Below are positions 36,867-46,682 of a DNA stretch of 64,000 nucleotides, one piece after another. The DNA comes from Rathayibacter sp. VKM Ac-2759 (GTDB lineage Bacteria; Actinomycetota; Actinomycetes; Actinomycetales; Microbacteriaceae). Every line of letters begins with the position of its first letter. Within the stretch, counting starts at the first letter, position 1. The notes beneath the pieces were generated by a model. The model did no database searches. It saw only the letters and a list, made by a program, of their open reading frames with translations, and was not told where the DNA came from. The stretch spans positions 1,984,001 to 2,048,000 of the forward strand of contig NZ_CP047176.1 of NCBI RefSeq assembly GCF_009834225.1. Reading direction: 5' to 3'. The translations under genes and the position numbers were made by a program.

Positions 36867-38291
36867 ATGTTTAAAGATTCTTCCGAGGTGCTCAAGTTCA
36901 TCAAGGACACGGACGTCAAGTTCCTCGACATCCGGTTCACCGATCTTCCCGGTGTCCAGCAGCACTTCAACATCCCCGCATCGACCGTGGACGAGGAGTT
37001 CTTCTCCGTCGGCCAGCTGTTCGACGGGTCGTCCATCCGCGGATTCGCGAACATCCACGAGTCGGACATGCAGCTGATCCCCGATGTGACGACGGCCTAC
37101 GTGGACCCGTTCCGCGTCGAGCGCACGCTCATCCTCGTCTTCGACATCTACAACCCGCGCAACGGCGAGATCTACTCGAAGGACCCGCGCCAGGTCGCCA
37201 AGAAGGCCGAGAAGTACCTCGCCTCCACCGGCATCGCGGACACCGCGTTCTTCGCCCCCGAGGCGGAGTTCTACATCTTCGACGACGTCCGCTACGAGGT
37301 CACGCAGAACGCTGCGTTCCACGTCGTCGACTCGGTCGAGGGCGCCTGGAACTCGGGCCGCGTCGAAGAGGGCGGCAACCTCGGCAACAAGACGCCCTAC
37401 AAGGGCGGCTACTTCCCCGTCAGCCCGGTCGACAAGCAGGCCGACCTCCGCGACGACATCTGCCTCAAGCTGATCGACGCCGGCCTCATCCTCGAGCGCT
37501 CGCACCACGAGGTGGGCACCGGCGGCCAGGCCGAGATCAACTACCGCTTCGACACCATGGTGTCGGCGGCCGACGACATCCTGAAGTTCAAGTACATCGT
37601 CAAGAACACGGCCGAGCAGTGGGGCAAGACCGCCACGTTCATGCCGAAGCCCCTCTTCGGCGACAACGGCTCGGGCATGCACACCCACCAGTCACTGTGG
37701 AACGACGGCGTGCCGCTGTTCTACGACGAGAACGGCTACGGCGGACTCTCCGACGTCGCCCGCTGGTACATCGGCGGCCTGCTCAAGCACGCCCCCGCCG
37801 TCCTGGCCTTCACCAACCCGACCGTCAACTCGTACCACCGCCTGATCCCGGGCTTCGAGGCGCCGGTCAACCTGGTCTACTCGGCCGGCAACCGCTCCGC
37901 GTCGATCCGCATCCCGATCACGGGCACGAACCCGAAGGCCAAGCGCATCGAGTTCCGTGCGCCCGACGCCTCGGGCAACCCGTACCTCGCGTTCGCCGCG
38001 CAGCTCATGGCCGGCATCGACGGCATCAAGAACCGCATCGAGCCGCACGAGCCCGTCGACAAGGACCTGTACGAGCTGCCCCCGGAGGAGGCCAAGCTCA
38101 TCCCGCAGGTTCCCGCGACGCTCGAGGAGGCCCTGGCCGCCCTCGAGGCCGACCACGACTTCCTGCTGCAGGGCGGCGTGTTCACCCAGGAGCTCATCGA
38201 CACCTGGATCGACTACAAGCGCGAGAAGGAGATCAAGCCGCTGGCCCAGCGTCCGCACCCCTTCGAGTTCGAGCTGTACTACGGGGTCTGA
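36867..38291 (+). CDS. glnA1: glutamine synthetase type I (adenylylatable)
   Basis: A 474-residue dodecameric GSI-beta enzyme making glutamine from glutamate, ammonia and ATP. It shows [17 protein letters not shown], the metal-binding [11 protein letters not shown], the ATP/Glu site [18 protein letters not shown], and [18 protein letters not shown]. The Tyr that GlnE adenylylates is in [10 protein letters not shown] near residue 400. Expression is probably nitrogen-controlled through the upstream GlnR-type boxes. glnE and a second synthetase follow convergently. Confidence 0.97.
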   Translation: MFKDSSEVLKFIKDTDVKFLDIRFTDLPGVQQHFNIPASTVDEEFFSVGQLFDGSSIRGFANIHESDMQLIPDVTTAYVDPFRVERTLILVFDIYNPRNGEIYSKDPRQVAKKAEKYLASTGIADTAFFAPEAEFYIFDDVRYEVTQNAAFHVVDSVEGAWNSGRVEEGGNLGNKTPYKGGYFPVSPVDKQADLRDDICLKLIDAGLILERSHHEVGTGGQAEINYRFDTMVSAADDILKFKYIVKNTAEQWGKTATFMPKPLFGDNGSGMHTHQSLWNDGVPLFYDENGYGGLSDVARWYIGGLLKHAPAVLAFTNPTVNSYHRLIPGFEAPVNLVYSAGNRSASIRIPITGTNPKAKRIEFRAPDASGNPYLAFAAQLMAGIDGIKNRIEPHEPVDKDLYELPPEEAKLIPQVPATLEEALAALEADHDFLLQGGVFTQELIDTWIDYKREKEIKPLAQRPHPFEFELYYGV

Positions 38292-38308
38292 TCCTCGAGC
38301 ACGACCAC

Positions 38309-38340
38309 GAGGGCCGCTCTTCTCCGGAAGGGCGGCCCTC
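38309..38340 (+). terminator. terminator of glnA1
   Basis: A perfect 9-bp stem (38309-38317 with 38332-38340) with a further inner CTT/AAG pairing, 17 nt after the stop. Confidence 0.65.
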
Positions 38341-38376
38341 CGTCGTTCCCGCGGTGCCGCTCGACCGGATCGGGCG

Positions 38377-41300
38377 TCAGCGGTAGGTGGGCGCGTCGCC
38401 CTCCACCGGGCCGTAGAAGCGGCGCTCGAAGACGGCGCGCGCGCGGCGCGTGATCCCGAGGTAGTCGTCCTCGAGACGGGTGGCCGAGCCCGCCGGGTAC
38501 TCCAGCAGGCGGGCGATCCCGTCGAGCTGGCCGCGATCGGTGGGCAGGACGTCGCTGGTGCGGTTCGACCAGAGCGTCATCGCCGAGCGCACCCGGGAGG
38601 AGAACCGCCACGCCGCGCGCAGGCGCTCCGCGTCGGAGCCGGTCACCAGCTCCGCCTCCTCCGCGACGGCGAGAGCGGTGAGCGTCGACGTCGTCCGGAG
38701 CGCCGGCATCGAGCGGGCGTGCTGGAGCTGCAGCAGCTGGACGAGCCACTCCACATCGCTCAGCGAGCCGCGACCGAGCTTGAGGTGGCGCATCGGGTCC
38801 GCGCCCTGGGGCAGGCGCTCCTTCTCGACGCGCGCCTTGATGCGCTTCACCTCGCGCACGTCGCGGTCCGGGATCGCCGCCGGGTAGCGGACGCCGTCGG
38901 CGAGGGTCTCGAAGTCGGCGACGAGCGCCGCGTCTCCCGCGACGCCGCGGGCGCGCAGGAGGGCCTGCGCCTCCCACGTCAGCGACCAGCGCGCGTAGTA
39001 GGCCCGGTACGAGTCGAGTGAGCGCACGAGCGGCCCGTTCTTCCCCTCGGGGCGCAGATCGGCGTCGAGGTCGAGCGGGAGGCGGGAGTCCTCGGTCAGG
39101 CGCACCAGCTCGGCGACCAGGAACTGCGAGTAGAGCTGCGCGTCCCGCGGCTCGCCCGCTCCCGGGCGCTGCACGTACATCACGTCGGCGTCGGAGCCGA
39201 AGCCCAGCTCCGCTCCCCCGTAGCGGCCCATCCCGATGACGGCGAACTCCGCGTCGGACCCCGGCCGGTGCGCGCTCGAGCGCCGCACGGCGGTGAGCAC
39301 CCCGTTCAGGAGCGCCGTGATGATGTCGGTGAGGCTGCGCGCGGTCTCCTCGATCGTGCTCAGCCCGAGCACGCCGCCCATGGCCGTCCGGAGCACCTCC
39401 CGGCGGCGCATCGCGCGGAGGACCCCGGCGACCGCCTCCGGAGTGTCGTGCCGCGACAGCACGGCGCGGACCTCCTCACCGAGGGCGGCGGCGCTCCGGG
39501 GCCGCAGGGCGTCGTCGTCCTCGAGCCAGGCCGCCGACTCGGGGATGCGGTCCAGCAGCTCGCCGACGAAGCGCGAGCCCGAGAGCACCGTCGTCAGGCG
39601 CTTCGCCGCCCCGGAGGAGTCGCGCAGCATCCGCAGGAACCACGGCGTGCCGCCGAGCGTGTCGCTCAACCGCCGGAAGGCGAGGAGCCCGTAGTCGGGG
39701 TCCGGGCCGTCGGCGAACCACTGCAGCATCACGGGCACGAGGTGCCGCTGGATGCTCGCGCGCCGCGACACTCCGGAGGTCATCGCCGCGATGTGGGAGA
39801 GCGCGCCGCGGGCGTCCGAGAAGCCGATGGCGGCCAGGCGCGCCTCGGCCTGCCCGGCCGACAGCTCCGCTCCCCCGTCGGAGAGAGCGGCGACCGCCGA
39901 CAGCAGCGGGCGGTAGAAGAGCCGCTCGTGCAGGCCGCGCACGCGGTGCTTGATGCCGTTCCAGACGACGAGGAGGTCCTCGGCGCTCCTCGCGAGACCG
40001 CTCGACCGGGCGAGGGTGCGCAGCTCGTGCTCGTCGCGCGGCATCAGGTGCGTGCGTCGCAGCCTCCGCAGCTGGAGGCGGTGCTCGAGCAGCCGCAGCG
40101 CGCGGTAGTCCTCCGCGAACTCGTCCGCCGCCGACCGGCCGATGTAGCCGCGGTCGGCGAGGGCGCCCAGGGCGAGCAGCGTGCCCGGCATGTGGATCTC
40201 GTCGTCGGTCTGCCCGTGCACCAGCTGCAGGAGCTGCACCGTGAACTCGATGTCGCGCAGCCCGCCCGGGCCGAGCTTGATCTGGTAATGCACGTCGTTC
40301 TGCGGGATGTTCTCGGTGACGCGCTCGCGCATCCGCTGGACCGACTCGACGAAGTTCTCGCGGGAGGCGCTCGACCAGACCTTGGGCGCGACGGCCTCGA
40401 CGTAGGCGCGGCCGAGCTCCGGGTCGCCCGCGAGCGGGCGAGCCTTGAGCAGGGCCTGGAACTCCCAGCTCTTCGCCCACCGGTCGTAGTAGGTGATGTG
40501 CGACTCGAGAGTGCGCACGAGCGCCCCCTGCTTGCCCTCGGGCCGGAGGTTCGGGTCGACCTCCCACAGCTCGGGCTCGAGAGCGAGAGCGGAGGTGCCG
40601 CGCATCAGGAGCACCGCCATCCGGGTCGCGATGTCGATCGCCCGGGCGTTCGACAGCTCGCGCTCCGGGTCGCCCTCGGCGACGAAGATGACATCGACGT
40701 CGGACACGTAGTTGAGCTCCGACGCGCCGGCCTTCCCCATGCCGATGACGGCGAAGCGCGTCGCCTCGACCTCGGCGCGGGTGAACCTTCCGGGGCCGGA
40801 GCCCTCGACGAGGTCGGTGCGCGCCACGGCCAGGGACGCCTCGAGGGCGGCTCCCGCGAGATCGGCGAGGGTGCGAGTGACCCGGTCGATCGCCGCGACC
40901 GGGTCGGCCTGGCTCAGGTCGTGCACGACGATGCGGGTCAGGAGGCGGCGGTACCGGATGCGCAGGGCGGTCCAGCCCTCCTCCTCCCGCAGCGCCGCGA
41001 ACCCGTCCACGGCACCGACGGAGTCGAGGAGGTCGCGCCGCAGCTCGGCGCGGCCGGGGAGCGTGAGGACGGGGTCGCGGAACCCCGCCAGCTCTGGGGG
41101 ACGCCGCTGCAGGAAGTCGGCGAGACCGGAGGACGCTCCGAGCACCAGCAGGAGCCGGGTGAGCGCCTGGTCGTCGTCGAGGAGGAGGTCGAGGTGCTCC
41201 CGATGGCTCCGGAGCAGGTCGATCAGGGCGCGGAGCGCCGCATCCGGATCGGCGGCGCGGGCGAACGCGGCATCGAGCGACGCGAGCGAGCGGCCCGCGA

Positions 41301-41391
41301 GCTCCTCCGCCTCGGCGAGGCGCGCCCCGGTCTCGCCGAGTTCGGCGAATCCGAGGCGCGCGAGGTCGCTGAGAGTGCGTTCGCGAGGCAT
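38377..41391 (-). CDS. glnE: bifunctional glutamine synthetase adenylyltransferase/deadenylase
   Basis: A 1004-residue GlnE with two nucleotidyltransferase domains. The N-terminal (adenylyl-removing) domain has [21 protein letters not shown] (metal Asp residues about 231-233), and the C-terminal (adenylylating) domain has [20 protein letters not shown]. The helical domain between them would bind PII. It modifies the Tyr of GlnA1. It begins 13 nt after the glnA2 stop, so the two are one operon, read towards glnA1. Full length for the family; no frameshift. Confidence 0.96.
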   Translation of the reverse strand: MPRERTLSDLARLGFAELGETGARLAEAEELAGRSLASLDAAFARAADPDAALRALIDLLRSHREHLDLLLDDDQALTRLLLVLGASSGLADFLQRRPPELAGFRDPVLTLPGRAELRRDLLDSVGAVDGFAALREEEGWTALRIRYRRLLTRIVVHDLSQADPVAAIDRVTRTLADLAGAALEASLAVARTDLVEGSGPGRFTRAEVEATRFAVIGMGKAGASELNYVSDVDVIFVAEGDPERELSNARAIDIATRMAVLLMRGTSALALEPELWEVDPNLRPEGKQGALVRTLESHITYYDRWAKSWEFQALLKARPLAGDPELGRAYVEAVAPKVWSSASRENFVESVQRMRERVTENIPQNDVHYQIKLGPGGLRDIEFTVQLLQLVHGQTDDEIHMPGTLLALGALADRGYIGRSAADEFAEDYRALRLLEHRLQLRRLRRTHLMPRDEHELRTLARSSGLARSAEDLLVVWNGIKHRVRGLHERLFYRPLLSAVAALSDGGAELSAGQAEARLAAIGFSDARGALSHIAAMTSGVSRRASIQRHLVPVMLQWFADGPDPDYGLLAFRRLSDTLGGTPWFLRMLRDSSGAAKRLTTVLSGSRFVGELLDRIPESAAWLEDDDALRPRSAAALGEEVRAVLSRHDTPEAVAGVLRAMRRREVLRTAMGGVLGLSTIEETARSLTDIITALLNGVLTAVRRSSAHRPGSDAEFAVIGMGRYGGAELGFGSDADVMYVQRPGAGEPRDAQLYSQFLVAELVRLTEDSRLPLDLDADLRPEGKNGPLVRSLDSYRAYYARWSLTWEAQALLRARGVAGDAALVADFETLADGVRYPAAIPDRDVREVKRIKARVEKERLPQGADPMRHLKLGRGSLSDVEWLVQLLQLQHARSMPALRTTSTLTALAVAEEAELVTGSDAERLRAAWRFSSRVRSAMTLWSNRTSDVLPTDRGQLDGIARLLEYPAGSATRLEDDYLGITRRARAVFERRFYGPVEGDAPTYR

Positions 41392-41404
41392 GGTGCGGAG
41401 AGGG

Positions 41405-42742
41405 TCAGAGCATCTCGAGGTTGCTGCGCAGCTCGTACGGAGTGACCTGAGCGCGGTACTCGGCCCAGTCCTTCCGCTTGTTGAGCAGCACGAAGTTGAA
41501 CACCTGCTCGCCGAGCGTCTCGGCGACCAGCTCCGAGTCCTCCATCAGCGAGATGGCGCGGTCCAGGCTCGCCGGCAGCGGGCTGTAGCCGAGCGCGCGG
41601 CGCTCGGCGTCGGACAGCGACCAGACGTTGTCCTCGGCCTCGGCGGGGAGCTCGTAGCCCTCCTCGATGCCCTTGAGCCCGGCCGCCAGCAGCAGCGAGT
41701 ACGCCAGGTAGGGGTTCGCTGCGGAGTCGAGCGCGCGGTACTCGATGCGCGACGACTGGCCCTTGTTGGGCTTGTAGAGCGGGACGCGCACGAGGGCCGA
41801 GCGGTTGTTGTGACCCCACGAGACGTAGCTCGGGGCCTCGTCGCCGCCCCAGAGGCGCTTGTAGGAGTTGACGAACTGGTTCGTCACCGCGGTGATCTCG
41901 GGGGCGTGCTTGAGAAGCCCCGCGATGAACTGGCGGCCGAGCTTGGACAGCTGGTACTGCGCGCCCTGCTCGTAGAACACGTTGACGTCGCCCTCGAAGA
42001 GCGAGAGGTGCGTGTGCATGCCCGAGCCCGGGTGGCCCGAGAGCGGCTTCGGCATGAAGGTCGCGTAGACCCCCTGCTCGATCGCCACCTCCTTGATGAC
42101 CGTGCGGAACGTCATGATGTTGTCGGCGGTCGTCAGCGCGTCCGCGTAGCGCAGGTCGATCTCGTTCTGACCGGGGCCCGCCTCGTGGTGGCTGAACTCG
42201 ACCGAGATGCCGAGGTCCTCGAGCATCCGGACGGAACGGCGGCGGAAGTCGTGCGCCGTGCCTCCGGGGACGTTGTCGAAGTACCCGGCGGAGTCGACGG
42301 GCTCGGGGCCCTCGGCGCCGAAGGTCGACGACTTGAGCAGGTAGAACTCGATCTCGGGGTGCGTGTAGAAGGTGAACCCGCGCTCCGCGGCCTTCGCGAG
42401 CGTGCGCTTGAGCACGTTGCGCGGGTCGGCGACGGCCGGCTGCCCGTCGGGAGTCGTGATGTCGCAGAACATGCGCGCGGTCGGGTCGATCTCGCCGCGC
42501 CACGGGAGGATCTGGAAGGTCGACGGGTCCGGGTGCGCCAGGACGTCGGCCTCGAACGAGCGGGTGAGACCCTCGATCGCGGAGCCGTCGAAGCCGAGGC
42601 CCTCGGCGAACGCGCCCTCGACCTCGGCCGGCGCGATGGCGACCGACTTGAGAGTGCCGACGACGTCGGTGAACCAGAGGCGAACGAATTTGATCCCTCG
42701 CTCTTCGATCGTGCGAAGAACGAAGTCCCGTTGCTTGTCCAT
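41405..42742 (-). CDS. glnA2: second glutamine synthetase, GSI-alpha type (GlnA2)
   Basis: A 445-residue type I synthetase of the alpha subgroup. It carries [11 protein letters not shown], the metal site [26 protein letters not shown] and [10 protein letters not shown]. The loop that in GlnA1 holds the adenylylated Tyr is different ([15 protein letters not shown]), so it should escape GlnE control. The ATG at 42742 has AGGAAGG about 7 nt upstream; a TTG one codon earlier is unlikely. It is co-transcribed with glnE and divergent from panB. Confidence 0.95.
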   Translation of the reverse strand: MDKQRDFVLRTIEERGIKFVRLWFTDVVGTLKSVAIAPAEVEGAFAEGLGFDGSAIEGLTRSFEADVLAHPDPSTFQILPWRGEIDPTARMFCDITTPDGQPAVADPRNVLKRTLAKAAERGFTFYTHPEIEFYLLKSSTFGAEGPEPVDSAGYFDNVPGGTAHDFRRRSVRMLEDLGISVEFSHHEAGPGQNEIDLRYADALTTADNIMTFRTVIKEVAIEQGVYATFMPKPLSGHPGSGMHTHLSLFEGDVNVFYEQGAQYQLSKLGRQFIAGLLKHAPEITAVTNQFVNSYKRLWGGDEAPSYVSWGHNNRSALVRVPLYKPNKGQSSRIEYRALDSAANPYLAYSLLLAAGLKGIEEGYELPAEAEDNVWSLSDAERRALGYSPLPASLDRAISLMEDSELVAETLGEQVFNFVLLNKRKDWAEYRAQVTPYELRSNLEML

Positions 42743-42828
42743 CAAGGCCCTTCCTGTTTCGCCCCTAAGGCTAGTGGCTCCGCGCGGGTGCGGCGGAGGG
42801 CTCCCCCGCCCGATGCGCGACCCGCGCC

Positions 42829-42834
42829 TAGACT
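42829..42834 (+). promoter_or_regulatory. -10 element TAGACT, leaderless panB
   Basis: TAGACT ends 7 nt before the panB ATG, with no ribosome site. Confidence 0.55.
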
Positions 42835-42841
42835 GGCGGCT

Positions 42842-43654
42842 ATGTCAGCGCAGCCCGTGAAACGCGTTCGAACCCGCCACTTCCAGAACGCGAAGGAATC
42901 GGGAGTGCGCATCACCGGACTCACGAGCTACGACCAGCTCACCGCGCGGATCTTCGACGAGGCGGGCATCGACTTCCTCCTCGTCGGCGACTCCGCCGGC
43001 AACAACGTGCTCGGCTACGACACGACGCTGCCGGTCACCGTCGACGAGCTCATCCCGTTCGCCCGCGCGGTCGCCGGCGCGGTGGAGCGCGCGTTCGTCG
43101 TCGCCGACATGCCGTTCGGCTCGTACGAGTCCGGTCCCGACGACGCGCTGCACACCGCCTTCCGCTTCATGAAGGAGACGCAGGCGCACGCCGTCAAGCT
43201 CGAGGGCGGTGTCCGCTCGGCCGAGCAGATCCGGCGGATCGTCGACGCCGGCATCCCGGTGATGGCGCACATCGGCTTCACGCCCCAGAGCGAGCACGGA
43301 CTCGGCGGTCACATCGTGCAGGGGCGCGGCGACGGCCTCGAGCAGCTCCTCGCCGATGCTCGCGCCGTGCAGGAGGCCGGCGCGTTCGCCGTCGTCCTCG
43401 AGATGGTGCCGAGCGAGGCCGCCCGCCAGGTGACCGAGGAGCTGCGCATCCCGACGATCGGCGTCGGTGCAGGACCCCACGTCGACGGCCAGCTGCTCGT
43501 CTGGACGGACTTCGCCGGCTTCACGACCGGCCGCGTCCCGCGCTTCGTCAAGCAGTACGCCGATCTCCGCGGCGTCCTGACCGGAGCGGTCACGGCGTAC
43601 CGCGACGACGTCGAGTCGGGCGCCTACCCGGCACCCGAGCACAGCTACGAGTAG
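42842..43654 (+). CDS. panB: 3-methyl-2-oxobutanoate hydroxymethyltransferase
   Basis: A 270-residue TIM-barrel enzyme that makes ketopantoate for pantothenate and CoA. Visible motifs are [39 protein letters not shown] with the Mg-binding Asp, AVKLEGG, and [11 protein letters not shown]. The later VVLEMVPSE contains the catalytic Glu, and [14 protein letters not shown] follows. The ATG is selected from the leaderless promoter spacing. panC and panD are not in the window. Confidence 0.95.
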   Translation: MSAQPVKRVRTRHFQNAKESGVRITGLTSYDQLTARIFDEAGIDFLLVGDSAGNNVLGYDTTLPVTVDELIPFARAVAGAVERAFVVADMPFGSYESGPDDALHTAFRFMKETQAHAVKLEGGVRSAEQIRRIVDAGIPVMAHIGFTPQSEHGLGGHIVQGRGDGLEQLLADARAVQEAGAFAVVLEMVPSEAARQVTEELRIPTIGVGAGPHVDGQLLVWTDFAGFTTGRVPRFVKQYADLRGVLTGAVTAYRDDVESGAYPAPEHSYE

Positions 43655-43657
43655 GAG

Positions 43658-43846
43658 TCAGCGGTCCTCGGCCGCGTCCTCCTCGGCCCACCTGCGGCTG
43701 TTCTCGTGCAGCTTCTCGAGCGCGTGCTCCGCCTCCTGCCGGGACGGGAAGGGCCCGACGCGATCGACGGAGGGGGACACGAATCCCTGCTCCACCGCGC
43801 CGGACTTGAGGTTGTACCACCAGGAGTTCGCGTCACCGTCAGACAT
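43658..43846 (-). CDS. small SPOR-like protein
   Basis: A 62-residue hydrophilic protein. The pattern WWYNLKSGAVEQGFVSP...DRVGPFPSRQEAEHALEKL resembles a minimal SPOR repeat (a beta strand, then GPF and a helix), and such short proteins are annotated as SPOR domain proteins in actinobacteria. It has no signal peptide or membrane segment, so peptidoglycan binding is doubtful. It is convergent with panB (3-nt gap) and divergent from ppgK. An in-frame ATG four codons upstream is also possible. Confidence 0.75.
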   Translation of the reverse strand: MSDGDANSWWYNLKSGAVEQGFVSPSVDRVGPFPSRQEAEHALEKLHENSRRWAEEDAAEDR

Positions 43847-43911
43847 GCGGCCGATCATACGCCGCGGTCGGAGCGGCGGTCCCTCCCCCGATCCCGCGCG
43901 TCCCGCTTCGC

Positions 43912-43917
43912 TAGCAT
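43912..43917 (+). promoter_or_regulatory. -10 element TAGCAT, leaderless ppgK
   Basis: TAGCAT ends 7 nt before ATG 43925. It overlaps the alternative ATG at 43916, which argues that 43925 is the true start. Confidence 0.55.
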
Positions 43918-43924
43918 GACCGGT

Positions 43925-44689
43925 ATGACTGCTGCGACGACCGCCATCGGAATCGACATCGGGGGGACCGGCATCAAGGGGGCGCTCGTCGACCTCTCGG
44001 AGGGGACGCTCCTCAGCGACCGGATGAAGGTCGCGACACCCGAGGGCGGCCGCCCGAAGGACATCGTCGACACGGTGCAGCAGATCCTCGCGATGATCCC
44101 GGACGCCGCACCCGACACCCCCGTCGGGATCTGCTTCCCGGCCGCCGTCGTCCACGGCCGGACGATGTCGGCGGCGAACGTCTCGGACGAGTGGATCGGC
44201 CTCGAGGCCGAGAAGCTGTTCGAGGACGCGATCGGCCGCGACATCTTCTTCGTCAACGACGCCGACGCCGCAGGCTACGCGGAGTCGCGGTTCGGTGCCG
44301 CGAAGGACAAGAAGGGCCTCGTCCTGATGACCACGCTCGGCACCGGCATCGGCACCGCGCAGATCTACGACGGCGTCCTCATCCCGAACGCCGAGCTCGG
44401 GCACCTCGAGATCCACGGCGGCGACTACGAGAAGAAGGCGTCGTTCGCCGCGAAGGAGCGCGACGACCTCGACTACAAGCACTGGGCGAAGCGCCTCCAG
44501 CGCTACTACTCGCACCTCGAGGCCCTGCTCTGGCCCGACCTCATCATCGTCGGCGGAGGCGTCTCGAAGCACCACGACGAGTTCCTCCCCCTCCTCGACC
44601 TGCGCACCCCCATCGTCCCCGCGACCCTCCGCAACAACGCCGGCATCCTCGGCGCCGCGGCCCTCGCCGGAGGCGGCGTGCGGCGCTGA
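43925..44689 (+). CDS. ppgK: polyphosphate glucokinase
   Basis: A 254-residue ROK-type kinase that phosphorylates glucose with polyphosphate or ATP. The N-terminal phosphate loop is AIGIDIGGTGIKGALVD. Further motifs are FVNDADAAGYAE with the catalytic Asp, TTLGTGIGTAQIYDG, and AELGHLEIHGG. The EKKASFAAKERDDLDYKHW segment is typical of PpgK rather than ordinary glucokinases. The start at 43925 is supported by the leaderless promoter. Directly after its stop begins the first hairpin repeat. Confidence 0.93.
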   Translation: MTAATTAIGIDIGGTGIKGALVDLSEGTLLSDRMKVATPEGGRPKDIVDTVQQILAMIPDAAPDTPVGICFPAAVVHGRTMSAANVSDEWIGLEAEKLFEDAIGRDIFFVNDADAAGYAESRFGAAKDKKGLVLMTTLGTGIGTAQIYDGVLIPNAELGHLEIHGGDYEKKASFAAKERDDLDYKHWAKRLQRYYSHLEALLWPDLIIVGGGVSKHHDEFLPLLDLRTPIVPATLRNNAGILGAAALAGGGVRR

Positions 44690-44690
44690 G

Positions 44691-44816
44691 CTCGTTCCGC
44701 GGCGGTCCCCGCCCGCCGCGGCGCGGTCGGCCGGTCACGCGGTGCGTTCCAGAGTGCGTGTCGCGTCCGGCTACGACGAAACGCTGCAACGCGTTTCGCT
44801 TGTTCGCCTCGTAGAG
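44691..44816 (-). repeat. hairpin repeat family R1, copy a
   Basis: Read on the reverse strand, this shows the R1 order: GAGGCG, an interrupted hairpin around CGAAACGCG, GCCGGACGC, and a GC-rich block ending CCGCGG. Its last 25 bp (44697-44721) are the exact reverse complement of 45380-45404 in copy b. Confidence 0.65.
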
Positions 44817-44883
44817 GGCGGAGGGTGTGAAGGCGGACCTGGCCGAGGCGAGGCACCCAGGCACCGATCCTGCTGGCGCCTTT

Positions 44884-44922
44884 GCTGGTCGAGTAGCCCC
44901 GGAGGGGCGTATCGAGACCCAC
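44884..44922 (-). repeat. R2 repeat, copy i (inverted)
   Basis: The reverse complement reads GGTGGGTCTCGATACGCCCC then GGGGCTACTCGACCAG, matching the other R2 copies. It is a palindromic unit around the GCCCC/GGGGC centre. Confidence 0.6.
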
Positions 44923-44965
44923 CACCGCCAGCAGGCAGGGTCCGCAGTCCTCCTGTGCTGACGCC

Positions 44966-45172
44966 GGTGGATCTCGATACGCCCGCTGCGCGGGCTACTC
45001 GATCAGCAGGACCGCCGCGACGGGTCTCGAGGGCGCGCGTTCTGACGTCAGTCGATCTGCCTACGCCTCCTGCGCGGGTCAGCAGGGCCGCCGCGAGGAG
45101 TCTCCTGAGTGCGCGTTCTGGAGTAGTGGATCTGGGTACGCCCTCTGCGAGGACAACTCGATCAGCAGGCGG
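44966..45172 (+). repeat. decayed tandem R2 array (three units of about 78 nt)
   Basis: Unit 1 (44966-45046) has GGTGGATCTCGATACGCCCG then GGGCTACTCGATCAGCAGG and a spacer GCCGCGA...GCGCGTTCTG. Unit 2 (about 45048-45122) and unit 3 (about 45123-45172) repeat core and spacer with substitutions and small deletions. No gene is evident in the island 44690-45430. Confidence 0.6.
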
Positions 45173-45288
45173 GCAGAACCCCCTCCGTTGCGTGCCCCGC
45201 AAGGAGCCGACGGCGCAGCCGAGCCCTCCCGCACACGCACCTCACCACCCACCTCGAGCCGCACAGGCAGTTGTGCGGCAAGAGGGCC

Positions 45289-45404
45289 GAGGCGAATCGG
45301 GAAAACGCGTGTCAGCGTTTTCCCGGAGCCGGACGCTGGACGCTCTGCGGAACGCGACCACCTGAACGAGCCGACTGCGCCGCGGCGGGCGGGGACCGCC
45401 GCGG
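45289..45404 (+). repeat. hairpin repeat family R1, copy b
   Basis: Starts GAGGCGAAT, then a perfect 11-bp stem (45298-45308 with 45315-45325), GCCGGACGC, GACGCTCTG and a GC-rich block ending CCGCGG. It is inverted relative to copy a. Confidence 0.7.
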
Positions 45405-45430
45405 TAGAGGGCACTCAGCCGGCCCCTGAG

Positions 45431-45474
45431 CCCGCAGAAGCCCGCTGCGCTAGGGCGCAACGGGCTTCTGCGGG
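45431..45474 (-). terminator. terminator of rnpB
   Basis: A 14-bp perfect stem (45431-45444 with 45461-45474) is extended inwards by a further GCGC pairing and closed by a 4-nt loop, just past the rnpB 3' end. Confidence 0.75.
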
Positions 45475-45478
45475 CGAA

Positions 45479-45864
45479 GGGGTCGGCTGATACGCCGGGT
45501 TCTGTTCACGCCGCGCCTCTCGGCGGGCGCTGGACGGCCATCTCTCTCGGAGTCACGTTGCCGTGACCCTCCAGCGGTCTACCCGAGGACGCGACGAGCA
45601 GCCGCATCGTCCTCTGTCTGACCTTGCTCCGGGCGAGGTTTACCGAGCGGACCGGATCACTCCGGCCCCTGGTGGTCTCTTACACCACCGTTTCACCCTT
45701 ACCGCGGGCCGGAGCCCGTGGCGGTCTGCTTTCTGTGGCACTGTCTCGCGGGTCGCCCCGGGTGGGTGTTACCCACCGCCCTGCTCTGCGGAGCCCGGAC
45801 GTTCCTCGGCGCCGGGGCTCTCGCTCCGGCGACGCGACCGTCTTGCCGGCCCGTTCGCGACCCC
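45479..45864 (-). ncRNA. rnpB: RNase P RNA (bacterial type A)
   Basis: On the reverse strand the universally conserved core is present: GAGGAACGTCCGGGCT near the 5' side, CCACAGAAA, the GTAAGGGTGAAACGGTGG segment, GGTAAACC, and near the 3' end GAACAGAACCCGGC. The ends were set where GGGGTCG (5') can pair with CGACCCC (3') as helix P1. A TACACT hexamer abuts the 5' end, so the true start may be a few bases further in. This catalytic RNA matures tRNA 5' ends. It lies between the coiled-coil protein gene and the repeat island. Confidence 0.93.
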
Positions 45865-45879
45865 AGTGTACGGCTCCGG

Positions 45880-46617
45880 TCAGGCGAGGGTCGACTCGTC
45901 GCCGCGGACGAGGATGCACTGGCTGTCGGGGCAGAGCACGACGTCGTCGGGAGCGGAGGCGCGGATCCAGGACAGGTCGGACTCGGTGAGGGCGACACCG
46001 CTGCCCTCGGAGACCTTCCCGCGGAGGAGGGCCGCGCCGATGCCGTAGCGGGCGCGCTGCTTCTCGTAGAGCTCGACGAGGTCCTCGGGGATCGTGGCGA
46101 CGACCGAGGCCCGGTCGCGGGCGAGCGCCTCCTGCTTGTCGGCGAGCTTCGCGGCCTGCGCGTCGCGCTCCTCGGCGAGGGTCTGCAGGGCGGCGACGAC
46201 CTCGTCGCGCTCGGCCTGGGCGGCGGCGACCTCGGCCTCGATGCCCTCGATGCGCTCCATCAGGGTGAGCTCGATGTCCTCGAGGTCGCCGCGGCGCTTG
46301 ACCAGCGAGGTGATCTCGCCCTCGAGCGCCGAGATGTCCTTGGTGGAGGAGGCGGTCTGCAGCCGCTCGCGGTCGCGCGCGAGGCGCTTCTCGACCACGG
46401 TGACATCGGACTCGATGCGGCCGAGCTCCGTGCGGACGTCCTCGACGCGCCCCACCCGCTCGGCGAGGGTGCGCCGGGTCTGGGCGTCGCGGGCCTGCAT
46501 CGCCTGGATCTTCGCGATCTGCGGCAGGGTCGCGATCGCGTGGCGCAGCTGGGCGCCTCGCGTGTCGAGACTCTGCAGGGTCAGGAGCTCGCGCTGGTCT
46601 GCGGGGCTGGCTTTCAC
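45880..46617 (-). CDS. coiled-coil protein of the CT398-like zinc-ribbon family, ribbon incomplete
   Basis: A 245-residue protein. Residues about 10-175 form a long antiparallel coiled coil (for example RVGRVEDVRTELGRIESDV and EITSLVKRRGDLEDIELTL). The C-terminal part matches the CT398/C4-type zinc ribbon family but keeps only two Cys, in VLCPDSQCILVR; the first CxxC pair is missing (ALLRGKVSEGSGVAL in its place). Zinc binding is therefore doubtful. The GTG start at 46617 leads straight into KASPADQRELLTLQSLD. It is in the same orientation as the Nif3-like gene, a frequent pairing. Function unknown. Confidence 0.82.
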   Translation of the reverse strand: MKASPADQRELLTLQSLDTRGAQLRHAIATLPQIAKIQAMQARDAQTRRTLAERVGRVEDVRTELGRIESDVTVVEKRLARDRERLQTASSTKDISALEGEITSLVKRRGDLEDIELTLMERIEGIEAEVAAAQAERDEVVAALQTLAEERDAQAAKLADKQEALARDRASVVATIPEDLVELYEKQRARYGIGAALLRGKVSEGSGVALTESDLSWIRASAPDDVVLCPDSQCILVRGDESTLA

Positions 46618-46682
46618 GTCGCGGTCCTCGTTCCCGGCACAGAGGGGGCGTGCCGCACCCATTCTCCCGTGCCGGCCGGCCC

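Noticed and set aside
42743..42745. TTG start one codon before the glnA2 ATG
   Set aside because: The ATG has an ideal ribosome-site spacing and matches family N-termini.
44884..45172. Tandem R2 units considered as a CRISPR array
   Set aside because: Units are about 78 nt with similar spacers and heavy decay, and no cas genes are nearby.
44742..45365. Open frame of 207 codons in the ppgK-rnpB island
   Set aside because: It runs through R1 and R2 repeats, has no start context and an atypical Arg/Ser/Pro composition, so it is judged non-coding.
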